NCBI RefSeq assembly: GCF_000264905.1
Contig: NW_006763154.1
Location: 287,969 to 351,968 of the forward strand
Length of the DNA: 64,000 bases
Direction of reading: 5' to 3'
From: Stereum hirsutum FP-91666 SS1
Lineage: Eukaryota > Basidiomycota > Agaricomycetes > Russulales > Stereaceae
How positions within the stretch are numbered: the first letter of the stretch is position 1; each line of letters begins with the position of its first letter. The position numbers and the translations under genes were made by a program. Below the pieces are notes generated by a model. That model had not been told where the DNA came from. It worked only from the letters and a program-made list of their open reading frames with translations, and ran no database searches. Positions 10,900 to 21,420 of this stretch are shown one piece after another.

Positions 10900-12021
10900 T
10901 CAGAAACTGCCGCCTCCGAACTTCTTCAACCCCGCCTCGAGCTGGTCGCCGACCTTGTCGGCTGTGTTTTCGTCCTGGAGAATAAGAATAAATGTCAGTA
11001 GTTGTAGCATATCGCGAAGAGCCGAGGTGAAAGAAGAAGAAGAAATTTATAAGCCGGTGACGAGTGTCAAGCTACGCCACAGGGGCGTGTGGCGCCACAC
11101 ACTCATAATACCCGTACCAACGGAAAGAAAGGGGCAACGCGAAACGTCACATGTAGAGAAAAGCCTACGCACGATGTTATATCCCACCTTCTTTGCGGCG
11201 TACGCAACACCTTTATCCGCCCAGTCTCCGCTCTTGCCGCTCGATTGGTGCGTGCCAGCGGTACCCGAGTTGTTGTTAGAAGAACCGTAGGAGTCGCTGC
11301 TGTTCTTATCGGAGGAAGAGCCGTAGGAGTTGCTGTTGTTGCTGTCATTGGTGGAGGAGCCGTGAGAGGTCTTGTTGGAAGACCCGTACGAGTTGGAGTT
11401 GTCATTGGATCCGTACGAGCTGGAGTTGTTGGTGGAAGAGCCGTACGAGTCGGTGTTGGAGGAACCGTGGGCAGTCTTATTAGAGGAGCCGTACGAGTCG
11501 TCGTCGTCGTTGTTGTTGTTGTTGTTGGAAGACCCATACGAGTCTTTATCGTTGGAGTTGGAACCGTACGAGCTGTTGTTGTTGTCGTTCCGGTCGCGGT
11601 TGCCAGTGGAAGAACTGTACGAGTCGTTGTTCGAGGAGCCGTAGGTATTGGTATTATCGTCACGGTCGCGGTTGGTGGAAGCGCCGTAGGTATTATCGTT
11701 GCCACCCGACGAGCCGTACGAGTTGGAGTTATCGTTGTTGTTCCCACCCCTTCCGCCTCCACCAGACCCGTACGAGTCGGACTCGTTCCTCGACGAACCA
11801 TAGCCTTCACCGGCCCCATCTCTCCCTCCACCAGACCCATAGGTGTTGTTGTTCCCCGCGCCGCCCGAGCCATACGAGTCGGACTCGTCGCGACCGCCGC
11901 TGCCTATCCCTCCAGAGCTACCGTACGAGTTGGAATTGGAGTTGGAGTTGGAGTTGTTGTTTCCGCCATACGAGTCGTTTCCGCCGCCGTAGGAGTTGTC
12001 GTTGTCGCGCCCGTATGACAT
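10900..12021 (-). CDS. SYG-rich low-complexity protein, copy A
   Basis: Exons (minus) 12021-11173 and 10974-10900 encode 307 residues. The intron lies between GYNI and DES and has the same phase and place in the right-arm copy. Residues 1-250 are almost only S, Y, G, N, D and T, with dozens of [D/N/S]SYGSS units and Asn runs. The last ~50 residues (SGDWADKGVAYAAKKVGYNI, then a short KVGDQLEAGLKKFG-type helix) are the only ordered-looking part. Repeated [G/S]Y[G/S] resembles the tyrosine-rich segments of FUS-like condensate-forming proteins; this is an analogy, not homology. No signal peptide. A TATA box lies about 122 bp upstream in both copies. Function unknown. Confidence 0.85.
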
Positions 12022-12142
12022 GATTTGTAGAGAGGAAGAGGAGGGGAGAGGAGGATATGAGAGTTGGGCGTTGAGCGTTGGGAGTAAGTGGGCTGTTCGT
12101 GGGGGCGAACGGGGTGGAGAGACTATGATGGTACCCTCGGAT

Positions 12143-12149
12143 CTTTATA
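12143..12149 (-). promoter_or_regulatory. TATA box of SYG gene, copy A
   Basis: TATAAAG on the minus strand about 122 bp upstream of the ATG. The right-arm copy has TATAAAG at the matching distance. Confidence 0.65.
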
Positions 12150-12244
12150 CTGATTCAGGAGGGCGTAGCACGAACGTTCCTGTCAATGCATGAATGGAGG
12201 TAATTACCGGATTGCGCGTGGATGAGGACAACAGGATACCAGAT

Positions 12245-13190
12245 AGCGTCTTGGCGCAAAGATCGTGGAGCGTGTGTGCGTTGACGTCGGTTATGAAAAG
12301 GAGGCTGTGGATCAGACTTAGACCAGGACAGTACCTGGGGTACCTGTCATGGACTGGCGCGGCCTGGAAGACGAAAGGATTGGCGGGAACGGAACGGAAC
12401 GCGAGAGGAGGGCGAGGCGATGCGTCACCTTCTGAGTTCGGTCAAGGGGCAGGAGAGAGTTGCTAGAGTGCAAATTAGCGATGTCATTTGTGAGTTATGT
12501 TTAGATTGAAAGAGGAACGAAAACAAGAAAAAGCTGTGAGAGGGAAGAGAACAAGGAACGACAATGGCGACGTCACTCGCAGGAACCAGGACTCGGTCGA
12601 GAATAGGGGCTCACTTTTCCCCGGCTTGGCCCCAGGCTCGCACGCCACAACGCTCGTAGAGACATTTGTGGCCTGACACTACCTTAATATTTTCTGCTCT
12701 ACTCTGCTCGTCCACCATCTTACATGGGTGGCCAAGATAGTAAGTCCATTGCTCACCGTAGCGAGGAACCTGAACTTGAAAGATGGCTGGGAATCATTCG
12801 CAGAAACAAAGCCTGCTTGATCGACCATCCCTTTCGTTGCATACGGTCGCATGTTCTACCGCTGAACCGGCACGGGTACACTCGCTCAGGCTGCTCTCTC
12901 ATGCCCAGATTCGAGACGTTCCCAGCATGAGAATAATACCAATCTAATCATCTGTGCAGTCTTCAGGATGACATGGTCGAACAAAAGTCTGAGCAAAGCA
13001 GACGAGAATAATAAGCATATTGACGTGTCACAGATTCATACTTACTACGGTCGGTCACTGCAAACGGAACAAGGTCGACGAGGCGCGAGAGATACAGAGC
13101 GGAGAGACGAAAGAGAGGGCGAAATAAGACAAAAGCTATGACTAACCACCTGAACATTTGTACCAGGACCTAGACACATCAACTGCGATA
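12245..13190 (+). repeat. Block S, left copy (same orientation in both arms)
   Basis: About 0.95 kb matching 53406-55470 on the same strand, although the sequences on both sides of it are inverted between arms. It has no insertion and so shows the empty site of the right-arm element (near 12332-12336, GGGGTACCTG). Short frames on both strands match no known family. Confidence 0.85.
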
Positions 13191-13199
13191 AAACTTGGA

Positions 13200-13670
13200 T
13201 AAACCGCGCATTTCAGGAAAGAACGACATGAAAAATAAAAACAAGAAGAGTCAGCCTAAAGAGATACCAAGAAGGAGTCGACCGCGCCCTGGCATGCACC
13301 ACAATTGCAAGCACTGTCGGTGAGCTGCTTGGCTTCGCCGCCGCGTCGGAGCCTAGGCAGTCTCATTCACATTGGCTGGCCAGGCAGCTCGCCGACCGAT
13401 GTCTTGAGACAATAAAGACGCGTAAATTTTGAAAACGTACCAGCTGGAGGTCCTTGCATTGAAGAGAGGAAAAGGGAGGAGCTCGAGGTCACCGTCTCTG
13501 ACAGGTAACGAACGCGGCGGTTGCCCCAACGCGATAATCCGGCGCCCACAACGCGATCACGTGCATAGTTGCCGAAATTAAAGTCCGCGAAATGTTGGAA
13601 GGGCGCCGGTCTGAGCCTGTGGCACACCTGCACTCTTACCTGCTCATACAACTCGTCCACGCATTGGCGT
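13200..13670 (+). repeat. Block U, inner end of left arm
   Basis: Matches the reverse complement of about 52940-53400 at moderate identity. A 114-codon minus-strand frame (13711-13367) covers it but matches no family known to me, and the right copy does not keep it fully open, so no gene is called. Confidence 0.7.
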
Positions 13671-14061
13671 GTTCGAGGGTTCGAATCTCCAAAATCCATG
13701 CATGCAACCATTGTTCATACGTAGGAAAAGACTAGTAAGTGACAAGTAAGTGACAACCTACTAGTATCGCACATCACTGCACCGCCGTTGGAACTGCGAA
13801 ACCCCAAAGAGCATGCCAGCCTAGGCTATTAACTGCGGATACAAGTTCGAAAACTCCTATGTACTTACCTCCTTCTTATTCATCCTCTCCAAGTTCTTCA
13901 TATTCATCCTCCTCTAGTACGAAGGAGTTAACGACCCTCGTTGATGACTATGATACGCGATCTGTCGTCCGAAATCGATGTTTCCAAACCGTGCGCCTGT
14001 GAGGTATGCCGCTGTATTCCTCTCTATTTTCTTTGACGAACTGATTCGATAATTTTGCCAG

Positions 14062-15476
14062 AGGTCTTATTGGCGACATATGGGACGCCAAGGTTCGCGG
14101 GAAAGCTATGGTCATGTTTGCTGTCGCTCCATATGCAGGCCCATCCTTAGGGCCCGTGGTTGCCGGCTGGATCTTTTGGGTTTTGACTATCTTCGTGAGG
14201 ACGCAGCGTGTGTTATCTTCGTGCGCGTGTTTGCTAATTCCTGTATAGGCAGGGGTCTGTCTCGCTGTGGTGGCGTTCACGATGCCAGAGACATATATGT
14301 ACGCCCATCGAGTCCTAGAACAACCCTTCACCGATCCAATCTGACAAGCAGCCACTCAGCCCTGTCCTTCTCGCCACCAAAGCGCACAAACTCCGCCAGT
14401 CTACCAAGGACGATAGATACTATGCACCCATGGAAGCAAATACGCTACCCTTGGGACAACGTGTGGAGTCAACTCTGTCTAAACCGTTCAAGTTACTCTT
14501 TCTGGAACCAATGATGATGGCGACGGCTCTTTACATGAGTGTACGTTCTTGACCAAAGTGGGCCAAAAGTTCAGCCTGACGCTTACCTGTTTGTCGTAGT
14601 TCATGTTCGGAACAATCTATCTACTCTTCGAAGCCTACCCCATAGTGTTCACACAAGACCACCATCTGGATGCAGGTGTGCTGTCGTTCACGTTATATGC
14701 ACGTTGCCCTGACGCTTGTCTCTCCATAGGTGTATCTGGTTTGGCCTTCCTCCCCATCTCTATCGGCGCCGCCTGTGGAGCGATTGTTGTGCGTCCTAGT
14801 CTTTTATCTCTTTCCTACTGAAGTCAAAGCTGAGTTGACCATTATCCTGATAACCAGTACCTCATCGTGTTCGAACCACGATACGAGCGTTACATCACTG
14901 AATATGCTCCAAACCTCGTCCCTCCCGAAAAGCGTTTGGAGATGGCTATGTGGGGAGCACCCCTATTCTCAGTCGGGTTTTTCTGGTCTGGTTGGACGTA
15001 AGCGATCATTGCACCGCACTCTTATTCGTCTCGCCTCAATTCATGCATTTTCCACAGATCCTACCCTTCAATATCATTCTGGTCGCCACTCGTGGCGGGT
15101 GGGTTGATTGGCATGTCTATTTTTCTCATCTCGGTACGTTCGTTCTCTCCATACATAAGTGCATAACTGATCCCGTCTATGATTCGTTGATCATTGATTA
15201 GCTGCCTTTGTTCAGTTACATCATCGACACCTATCTCTCTGTGGCGGCATCAGCGCTCGCCACATTCGTCCGTAGTCTTTTCGGCGCGGCATTCCCAGTA
15301 CGCAAACGGCACATTACCCCTCCATTGTGTTTTAACTGGCAACGATACTAACGAGCCCTGTTGCGCCCAGCTGTTCGCCACGCAGATGTACGAGAAGTTG
15401 AACCCACGATGAGCTTCCACTCTCCTCGGGTTCCTCGCGATGGTGATGATCCCCATCCCTTTCCTCCTTGCTCGGT
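14062..15476 (+). pseudogene. Decayed MFS (DHA1-type) transporter
   Basis: Exon-like segments encode recognisable drug:H+ antiporter pieces in order: GDIWDAKVRGKAM, APYAGPSLGPVVAG, TMPETY then IPVLLATKAHKLR, KPFKLLFLEPMM, LLFEAYPIVF, MWGAPLFSVGFFW, LFSYIIDTYL, LFATQMYEKLN and ASTLLGFLAMVMIPIPF. Introns with good borders join them, for example the acceptors at 14061 and just before PVLLATK. Three defects show decay. The N-terminal membrane half expected before GDIWDAK is not found upstream. The stretch between AGPSLGPVVAGW and FWVLTIF is shortened. A TGA at 15410-15412 stands where the family has TGG, before ASTLLGF. An unusual start exon could restore the first defect but not the stop. Confidence 0.8.
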
Positions 15477-16067
15477 ATGAACGTTCTCATTTTATTCCAG
15501 CCCATAACGATTACTATTCCGCACCGAATGACTCTGACCCTATGGCGATATCTCAAGGTACGGCGTCACACTTCGGGCAAAGTCGAGATTTGCACCCGAT
15601 CTTCCTTTGGCGAGAAAGCCTCCTCCACCATCCGGCGAAGTCTGAAACTATATGTCATACCGCTTCAGCCAAAGAGGATCCTGTTGGTGCCCTCACTAAC
15701 TCATGTATTGTACGCATTATGGCATTGCGGTGACAATGTCGGGAAAATCGAACGTGTTGCTGGGCCATACGTGGGATTCCCCTCATACATCATACATCCG
15801 TAGCACATAAACTATAAACGCGGAGACGAAGACAAAGAGGGTTATTAAGCGATCGAGGCCTTGTCCTAGGCGGAGAAGACGAAAGGTGGGACACGGCGAA
15901 GGAGTCAAAGAAAAGGATAAACAGAGGAAAACGTAGGCGCCCGTCTACAGCGAATAATGGGACGTGATTGGTTGTTATCAAGAATAAACGCATCCTTCAC
16001 AAAGGCACGCGTCAGCACTGAGTCCGTAAAATTTTCGCAGAAAAAGAAACAGGCAAGAGAACGTACT
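15477..16067. other. Intergenic, no gene seen
   Basis: Short frames only; it should contain the 3' end region of the zinc-finger gene on the minus strand. Confidence 0.5.
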
Positions 16068-17348
16068 TCATTTCTGCACGTCCGGCTCCTCGTCGTAGTT
16101 GTCCCAAACATGACGCTGTGGCTGCGTCTGCGTAGACGGTGAGGCGTTGGCTGCTGCAATCGCTGCGTTTGCCTCCTCGAGTGTGCGATAATACCTTGGC
16201 TTATTCGCGGGTGGCTTTTCCCAATCGTTGGGTGAGCCATGCGTCGCCGCGCATGCCTCTACTTCCTGGATGGTCTTAAACCGTGTTCTGCAGTTCCGAT
16301 AAGGGCAGACCAAATGGGCCGTGGCATAATGCCGAGTACAAGAAGTCCTTCGCCGATAGCGTGTACCGCAGGCTGCACAGATGAACTCCCCCGTGTGGCG
16401 ATCGGTGCCCGTGATGTGGCACTGCGATTCGAGGTGGCGAGCAAGGCTGTGGCCGTCGTACGCTCCCCCGCACACCTCCATCTTTGAGTTATCGTTGATC
16501 CAAAGACAGGGGACCTTTGTGACGTTCCCTTTGATCCCGTGGTGGTTCGAAAGGTGTTGGTGGATCGAAGTGTGGGTGTCGTAGATGGGCATGCCGCAGC
16601 CGTACCACTTGCAGGGCATCTCCTTCGAAGCTGCCTCTATGTCGTGGATCACGCCGTCGTGTGGGTATGACGTGGGTGGCATGGACCGGCTCACAGGGAC
16701 AATGCTGCTTTGTCGGGAACCGGACGTGAGTGGACTATCCCTGCTGGTGGAGTCAGCCATGGGATAGTCGACGCTGCCTGCTCGAGGAACGGGAGTAACG
16801 TAGTTGAACATAGGCTTGTCCTGAAGATCCGGATTGATTGGCATGCCGACATCGTTCGGATGAGGCAGGCTGGAGAAGGAATATAAGTATCTGATGCGTA
16901 AAGTGGAATCGTTATTTGAACTGACCTCTGTTCTCGTTCGGGCTCGAGGGGAAGACTGGGGGTTTGTTCTCGTTTCATAGGTTGATTGGCTTGCCTTTGC
17001 ACCACGCAGAAAGTGAATTCGCATGATGAGTTGACAGAGTTGACAACTGAGAAAAAGAAAGCAACTGACTGGTTATCTTCGTTGCGATCAGCGTTTGAAA
17101 TTTGACCGACATTGGGCTGGGGTGCCACAGGGGAAGGCGACTTCTCCGCTTCTTTCGCTGGACTAGACGACCTTTGATTATTTGTAAGTGACTATCACCG
17201 GTGAATAAACGAAGAGCAAAAAAAGAGCATACACGGGAGGTGCAATAGGTCCAGGGTCTTCCTCGTCTTCCGAACCACTACCATATTCTTCGAGTGCTAA
17301 AAGGACGGTAGGGCGCTTAGAGCGATCATCGGCAGCCTGGAAGGACAT
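16068..17348 (-). CDS. C2H2-type zinc-finger protein
   Basis: Four exons (minus): 17348-17233, 17171-17070, 16994-16926 and 16869-16068, giving 362 residues with consistent phases. The N-terminal half is disordered and rich in S, P and E (EEYGSGSEDEEDPG). The C-terminal half has four Cys/His clusters: CKWYGC with H and HH; CLW...C with H and H; CAAC with RHYATAH; CPYRNC followed by H. The pattern C-x4-C...H-x4-H occurs in fungal regulatory proteins. An Ala-rich helix and an acidic tail ending NYDEEPDVQK follow. A nuclear DNA-binding or regulatory role is inferred from the fingers alone. The first-exon donor was set at GT|GTATGC to keep the frame. Confidence 0.75.
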
Positions 17349-18688
17349 TTAGTAAGACGATTGCGAGTGGAAGCAGGTGAAAGGGGTGCGGCGCGGATAG
17401 ATTCAAGAAGAGTAGCGTTTGTGGAGCATCGACAGCGGCCCATTAAGCTTTATGTACCCGCGTCAAGGGGCATACCCGCAGCCCGAACGATGACATATGG
17501 CACCCCGCTGGAATGAAAAGCTCCTCGGCGACAACGCGCAAGCATTTCAAACTTCTCGAAGGCTAGCTCGAGGGCCCAAGGACACAAACGCGCGGCTGGG
17601 CGTGTGTCGACACGTCGAAACCCCAATCGGGATAAATCCGAACAGGCTGAAAATGAGGCCGTCCCCGATAAATTTCAAATTGGAATGCGCTTTGTTCTCG
17701 ATGCTCTCGCTCAAACACAAAGGGCACGCTTGTCCACCGCGAGTCTGTAACCTCAACATCGACGGATAGACCGAAGTGGCTGCACATCAATGTTGAGTCG
17801 TGATGGACGCCGGCGGGGTAAGTTTCGTGTCTGATCGCGCAAAGCCCCGTGAAAAAACTGCTGTCGCTGCCGCACGAAGTAAAGTAAAACGGATTCGCTT
17901 CAAAAGAGAAAGGTTACGCACAGAGGATCCTGAATGAGGGTTGGCCATCTGGCCTGGAAGAGTGTGGATTTCGCGGTATACCTCGAAGTCGTCCTTGACG
18001 AGGGCTCGCCTTCAATTTGGTTGGTAGTGAGGCGGTGTCAAGCGTGTCAGGTGTGTCACGGTTAGTGTCAGGGCTGGTCGGCAAAAGCCGGCATTGCCGG
18101 TCGGACCCAGAACTTGTGTCACCGTGGCGCCGGTGGCACCACGCTCCAACAACACAATAAATCTTTCAGTAGGCACTGGCCCCTAGGGCCTATCTCTGGC
18201 TGAACAATAAAAATTGGATATTCTCGAGAAGACAAAAAAGCCTTTACGGCAATTGAACTAAAAGAAGCCTAAAGCGATCGCGCCCTGGAATATCTTCAAT
18301 GTGGAGAACTTGCCACACTTTTGTCTGCGCGTCGTCTTTCCTATCGACGTAGCTCGGTCGACAAGTATGCAGTGCCAGTCATCTACTGGAAACAGTGGGG
18401 AACCACTTGAGTGTGATTTACATTCGATTTTCAAATCCTCATTGTTACGATTCATCCTGTAGTCGAAAGGGAATATGTGTAAAATAACAAGCGTACACCT
18501 CTGTTCGGAATTGAAATCAAGCCATAATCCAACACGCACACCCACCATCAAGACATACCCTACATGTACCATCACAACCGAATCTAGAGCCCTTGAGCCG
18601 CCCACCAAAGACATCGTGTCCACCACCGTCACAGTAAACGGAACACCCCCGTTCGCTCGTCCACTCGCCAACTACGAATCGCCACCAT
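17349..18688. other. Intergenic with possible unassigned exons on minus strand
   Basis: Two minus-strand stretches look protein-like but could not be joined: about 18010-17930 (VKDDFEVYREIHTLPGQMA) and 17790-17563 (75 codons, including FQFEIYRGRPHFQPVRIYP). They may be upstream exons or gene remnants. The part nearest 18688 should be 3' UTR of the E2 gene. Confidence 0.4.
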
Positions 18689-19694
18689 CTACGCAGTCGC
18701 GTACTTCTCCGTCCATTCCTTGCTGACTCTCTGCGCATCCTTCTCGTCCTCCTTGTAGTGTTTCGCCACATCAGTTGCGAGCGGATCGTCAGGGTTGGGA
18801 GCGCTGAGGAGAGCCTGGATGGAGAGGAGGACAGTGCGGATTTGTAGAGCGGGTGACCATTTGTCTGGCGAAGTCGAATGGACGCAAGATCGATGAGACA
18901 GAAACAGTGTATTGATAAAAGGAGTCGCAAAAGAATGTAGATGTTTCGAGAGAGTCAGAAGAGAATGACAACTAGCGTTGTGATAAAGGGCGTACCTTTG
19001 AGAATGTCCAAACAAATTCGTCCGAGTTTATCTATTGGACGTCCAAGTCAGTTGCCCACTCGAGATAACAGGGCAGTATCCGTAAACAGCGAAAGATTCG
19101 GAGACAGACCGATGTTGGGGTGGTAGATCTTGGTCAGGAAGCGGACCTTGGGTGGCGCCATGGGGTACTCTTCGGGCAGGAAGAGCTCGAGCTTGAAGAT
19201 GCCGTCTGGGATATCGTCGCACATGAATTGAATTCGGGGGAAGAGGATTCAGTCCGATATTCAAGGTGGCGACAAGAAGAGGGATTGAAGTGAACATTGA
19301 AGAGCAGAGGCTGATATCCGCAGGGGCCCTTCAATCGTGTGGAAGAGATACGCACTAGCAAAAGGGCTTCCATCAGGCCCTTGGATAGACACATCGAAGT
19401 AACGCAGGTTGTCATCGTGAGGTGCTGCAGAGATGCCAGGAGCAGGGTCCGCGACCAGACGTTCTGTTTCCTGGATATGTTTGCAATCGCCACCAAGGCG
19501 TAGAGAAATCGTGATGAGTCGGCGTGAAGCGCCACAGGCGAAAGCTATGCGTCAGCGAGGTTAGGCAAGGTCACAAGCGGCCCACATACCTTAATAATTC
19601 GCTATGCAATTGGAATGTGTATAGAAAGGGTGAGATGAGTACAGAGATTGTGGATGTATTAGAGACACCGCAGACGCACCTTGGGGAGAGACAT
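18689..19694 (-). CDS. ubc13: Ubiquitin-conjugating enzyme E2, Ubc13/UBE2N type
   Basis: Six exons (minus): 19694-19680, 19601-19590, 19470-19356, 19205-19110, 19031-18996 and 18864-18689, giving 149 residues, the usual length for Ubc13. The UBC fold is complete: MSLPKRIIKETERL start, [15 protein letters not shown], the HPN motif in KIYHPNID, the catalytic cysteine in [28 protein letters not shown] and the [11 protein letters not shown] segment. Known family role: with an Mms2/Uev partner it builds K63-linked ubiquitin chains in DNA-damage tolerance. The first two exons are only 15 and 12 nt, easily missed by gene finders. At FANGIF the usual residues are EGG; this lies at an exon joint. It is head-to-head with Elongin C, 255 bp apart. 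Confidence 0.95.
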
Positions 19695-19949
19695 CGTATC
19701 GTGTGCTCGTACTGTTCTGTGTTTGTCTTAGTCGCGTAAGATCGTAATGGATCCGTAGACCGTATGGAGGTACTCGCGTGAGTTCGATAAGGCGTCGAGC
19801 AGCAGAGAAGAGATCAAGGGAGAAGAGACAAGGAGAGCGGGTTGAGAGTCACCCAGATGAGGGCCAACGGGATCCCAGAAGCCAGGCTTACGTCAGACAC
19901 GCGAATATAATCACAGGCCGCGACGCGTCGAGTCTTGCTCCTCACTATC
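19695..19949. promoter_or_regulatory. Bidirectional promoter, ubc13 / elongin C
   Basis: A 255-bp gap between two divergent start codons, both for ubiquitin-pathway proteins. No clear TATA box was seen. Confidence 0.5.
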
Positions 19950-20524
19950 ATGTCCGCGACGCAGGTGTGTACTTTCGAAAGCCCATCTGAGAATTGATCT
20001 TATCAAACGCATTCCAGCAAACAGATGCGAAGAATAGGGATGAAGAGTGGGTTCGTGTGCACTCTCCAGATGGCTATTCTTTCTTGGTGAAACGAAAAGT
20101 GGCCCTTCGCAGTGGCACTCTCAAGAATATGTTGAGTGACGATAGTACGTGCAGGGTCCTAGCAGCACTACATACTCTCACATCGGCATGATCATCTATT
20201 CTGACTCTCTTCACAGGCTTCAGTGAAGCGGCATCCAAGACCTGCGAGGTGAACGCACGGTAGGATGTAGTGTTTCTCCTCGTTTCGAGATACAAACATA
20301 ATGCCCTCTATCGGACAGAGCACCTGTGGCGGAAAAGCTGGTCGAGTATCTGTCTTACAAGACGACCTACGAGAGTGCAGGCCCCAAAGAAGATATTCCG
20401 GATTTCTTCGAGCGCATCATGCCGGAGATCGCTTTAGAATTGTAGGTCATTCCAGTCTGTAATCGCCTCGAATCTCACCATCAAGCTTTATAGGTTGGCT
20501 GTGGCAGACTACTACGAAACATAA
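19950..20524 (+). CDS. ELC1: Elongin C (SKP1/BTB-fold adaptor)
   Basis: Five exons: 19950-19964, 20018-20144, 20217-20259, 20319-20441 and 20494-20524, giving 112 residues with consistent phases. Diagnostic segments are VRVHSPDGYSFLVKRKVALRSGTLKNML near the start, VAEKLVEYLSYKTTY in the middle, and IPEIALELL-like MPEIALELLAVADYYET at the end, which matches the SKP1/Elongin C fold. The known role is as adaptor between elongin A or SOCS/F-box-like proteins and a cullin, in nuclear ubiquitin ligases that act on RNA polymerase II. The first exon encodes only MSATQ. Confidence 0.93.
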
Positions 20525-21420
20525 CATTAGATTGGGGCAACGAGTGTATACACAGTTTGCTTTCTAGGTAAGCATCTTCCGACGCCCATATGTTCTGCGA
20601 CGAGTCGCTTATGACAATCTTTGTCGATATTCTGCTCATCCCGTTATCATGACAAGGGTTCCGCACCTTGGACCACAATCCTTCTCTTGGGAGATATGTC
20701 CACTCAGATTTTGAGCTCAATTGACCGTGTGCTATTCCTGTATATGATATGGTCGATTTCATCAGCCATGAATGCCTGGAGGCGTGTTCGGCTGCCAGCG
20801 GCATCCCAATATCACTGGCAGTCGAACGCGCCCGGCTCCACCGCAGTTTAGTTTCGCTACCTTGTTAGTGATTCTTGCAGTATGAATCCTCAAAAAGTGG
20901 CGGGCTGTCATGAAACCTGGATGTAGGTTGCGCGGCTGACATGACTGCGCCACCCTCGTCATCCAGAGTGTCAAGTCGAGGAAATCGCGGTTCAGAAAGT
21001 TTCGAAGGAGAAGGATGTCGAGCTCCAGTCCTAAATATTCACCAGAGACTGTGGCAGGCTCTGCGACAAGCGTGCGGGTTCGACTAGCTTCATTATCGTG
21101 AGGAGCCCGTTGTACTTGCCCCCTGTTGCACTCTCGGAATGGTCAATAGACTGTTCAGACGAACTTTTATGCTGGGCCCTATAAGGTTCGGCGCAACCCC
21201 GAAATGAAAGACGGCGGAAGCCGCAGCCTTATAAGCGCTTGAAGAAGCAACAGGAGGACGCCGCTCCTTGTACTCGTACAACGACGACCCCCTTCCCTGA
21301 CATGCGCTGCTTCTCTCAGAGCGGTGGCTGTATTGTCCCTCCCATGCTCGCGATTATCGCGTTCAGCGGGTGAGGGCTATAAAGTTCGAGGATGACAACC
21401 GAGATGCGTGGTTCAAGGAC
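20525..21420. other. Intergenic, no gene seen
   Basis: Short frames on both strands only. The frame of the next gene is open from 21301, so an upstream exon of it could lie in the last 120 bp. Confidence 0.45.

Larger units (their letters stand above)
3685..13670 (+). repeat. Left arm of a ~10-kb inverted duplication
   Basis: The block 3685-12240 matches the reverse complement of about 55475-64000, gene for gene and intron for intron. The block 13200-13670 matches the reverse complement of about 52940-53400. Between them, 12245-13190 matches 53406-55470 in the same orientation (the right copy holds an insertion). Similarity is high but patchy and includes non-coding DNA. The outer end of the right arm lies beyond the window. 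Confidence 0.93.

Noticed and set aside
11089..12018. 309-codon plus-strand frame opposite the SYG gene
   Set aside because: Shadow of a triplet-repeat coding region; it is Val/Gly/Arg-only and follows the repeat of the minus-strand gene.
13640..13700. tRNA B-box-like GGTTCGAATC
   Set aside because: The T-stem does not pair and no acceptor stem or A-box lies at the right distance on either strand.
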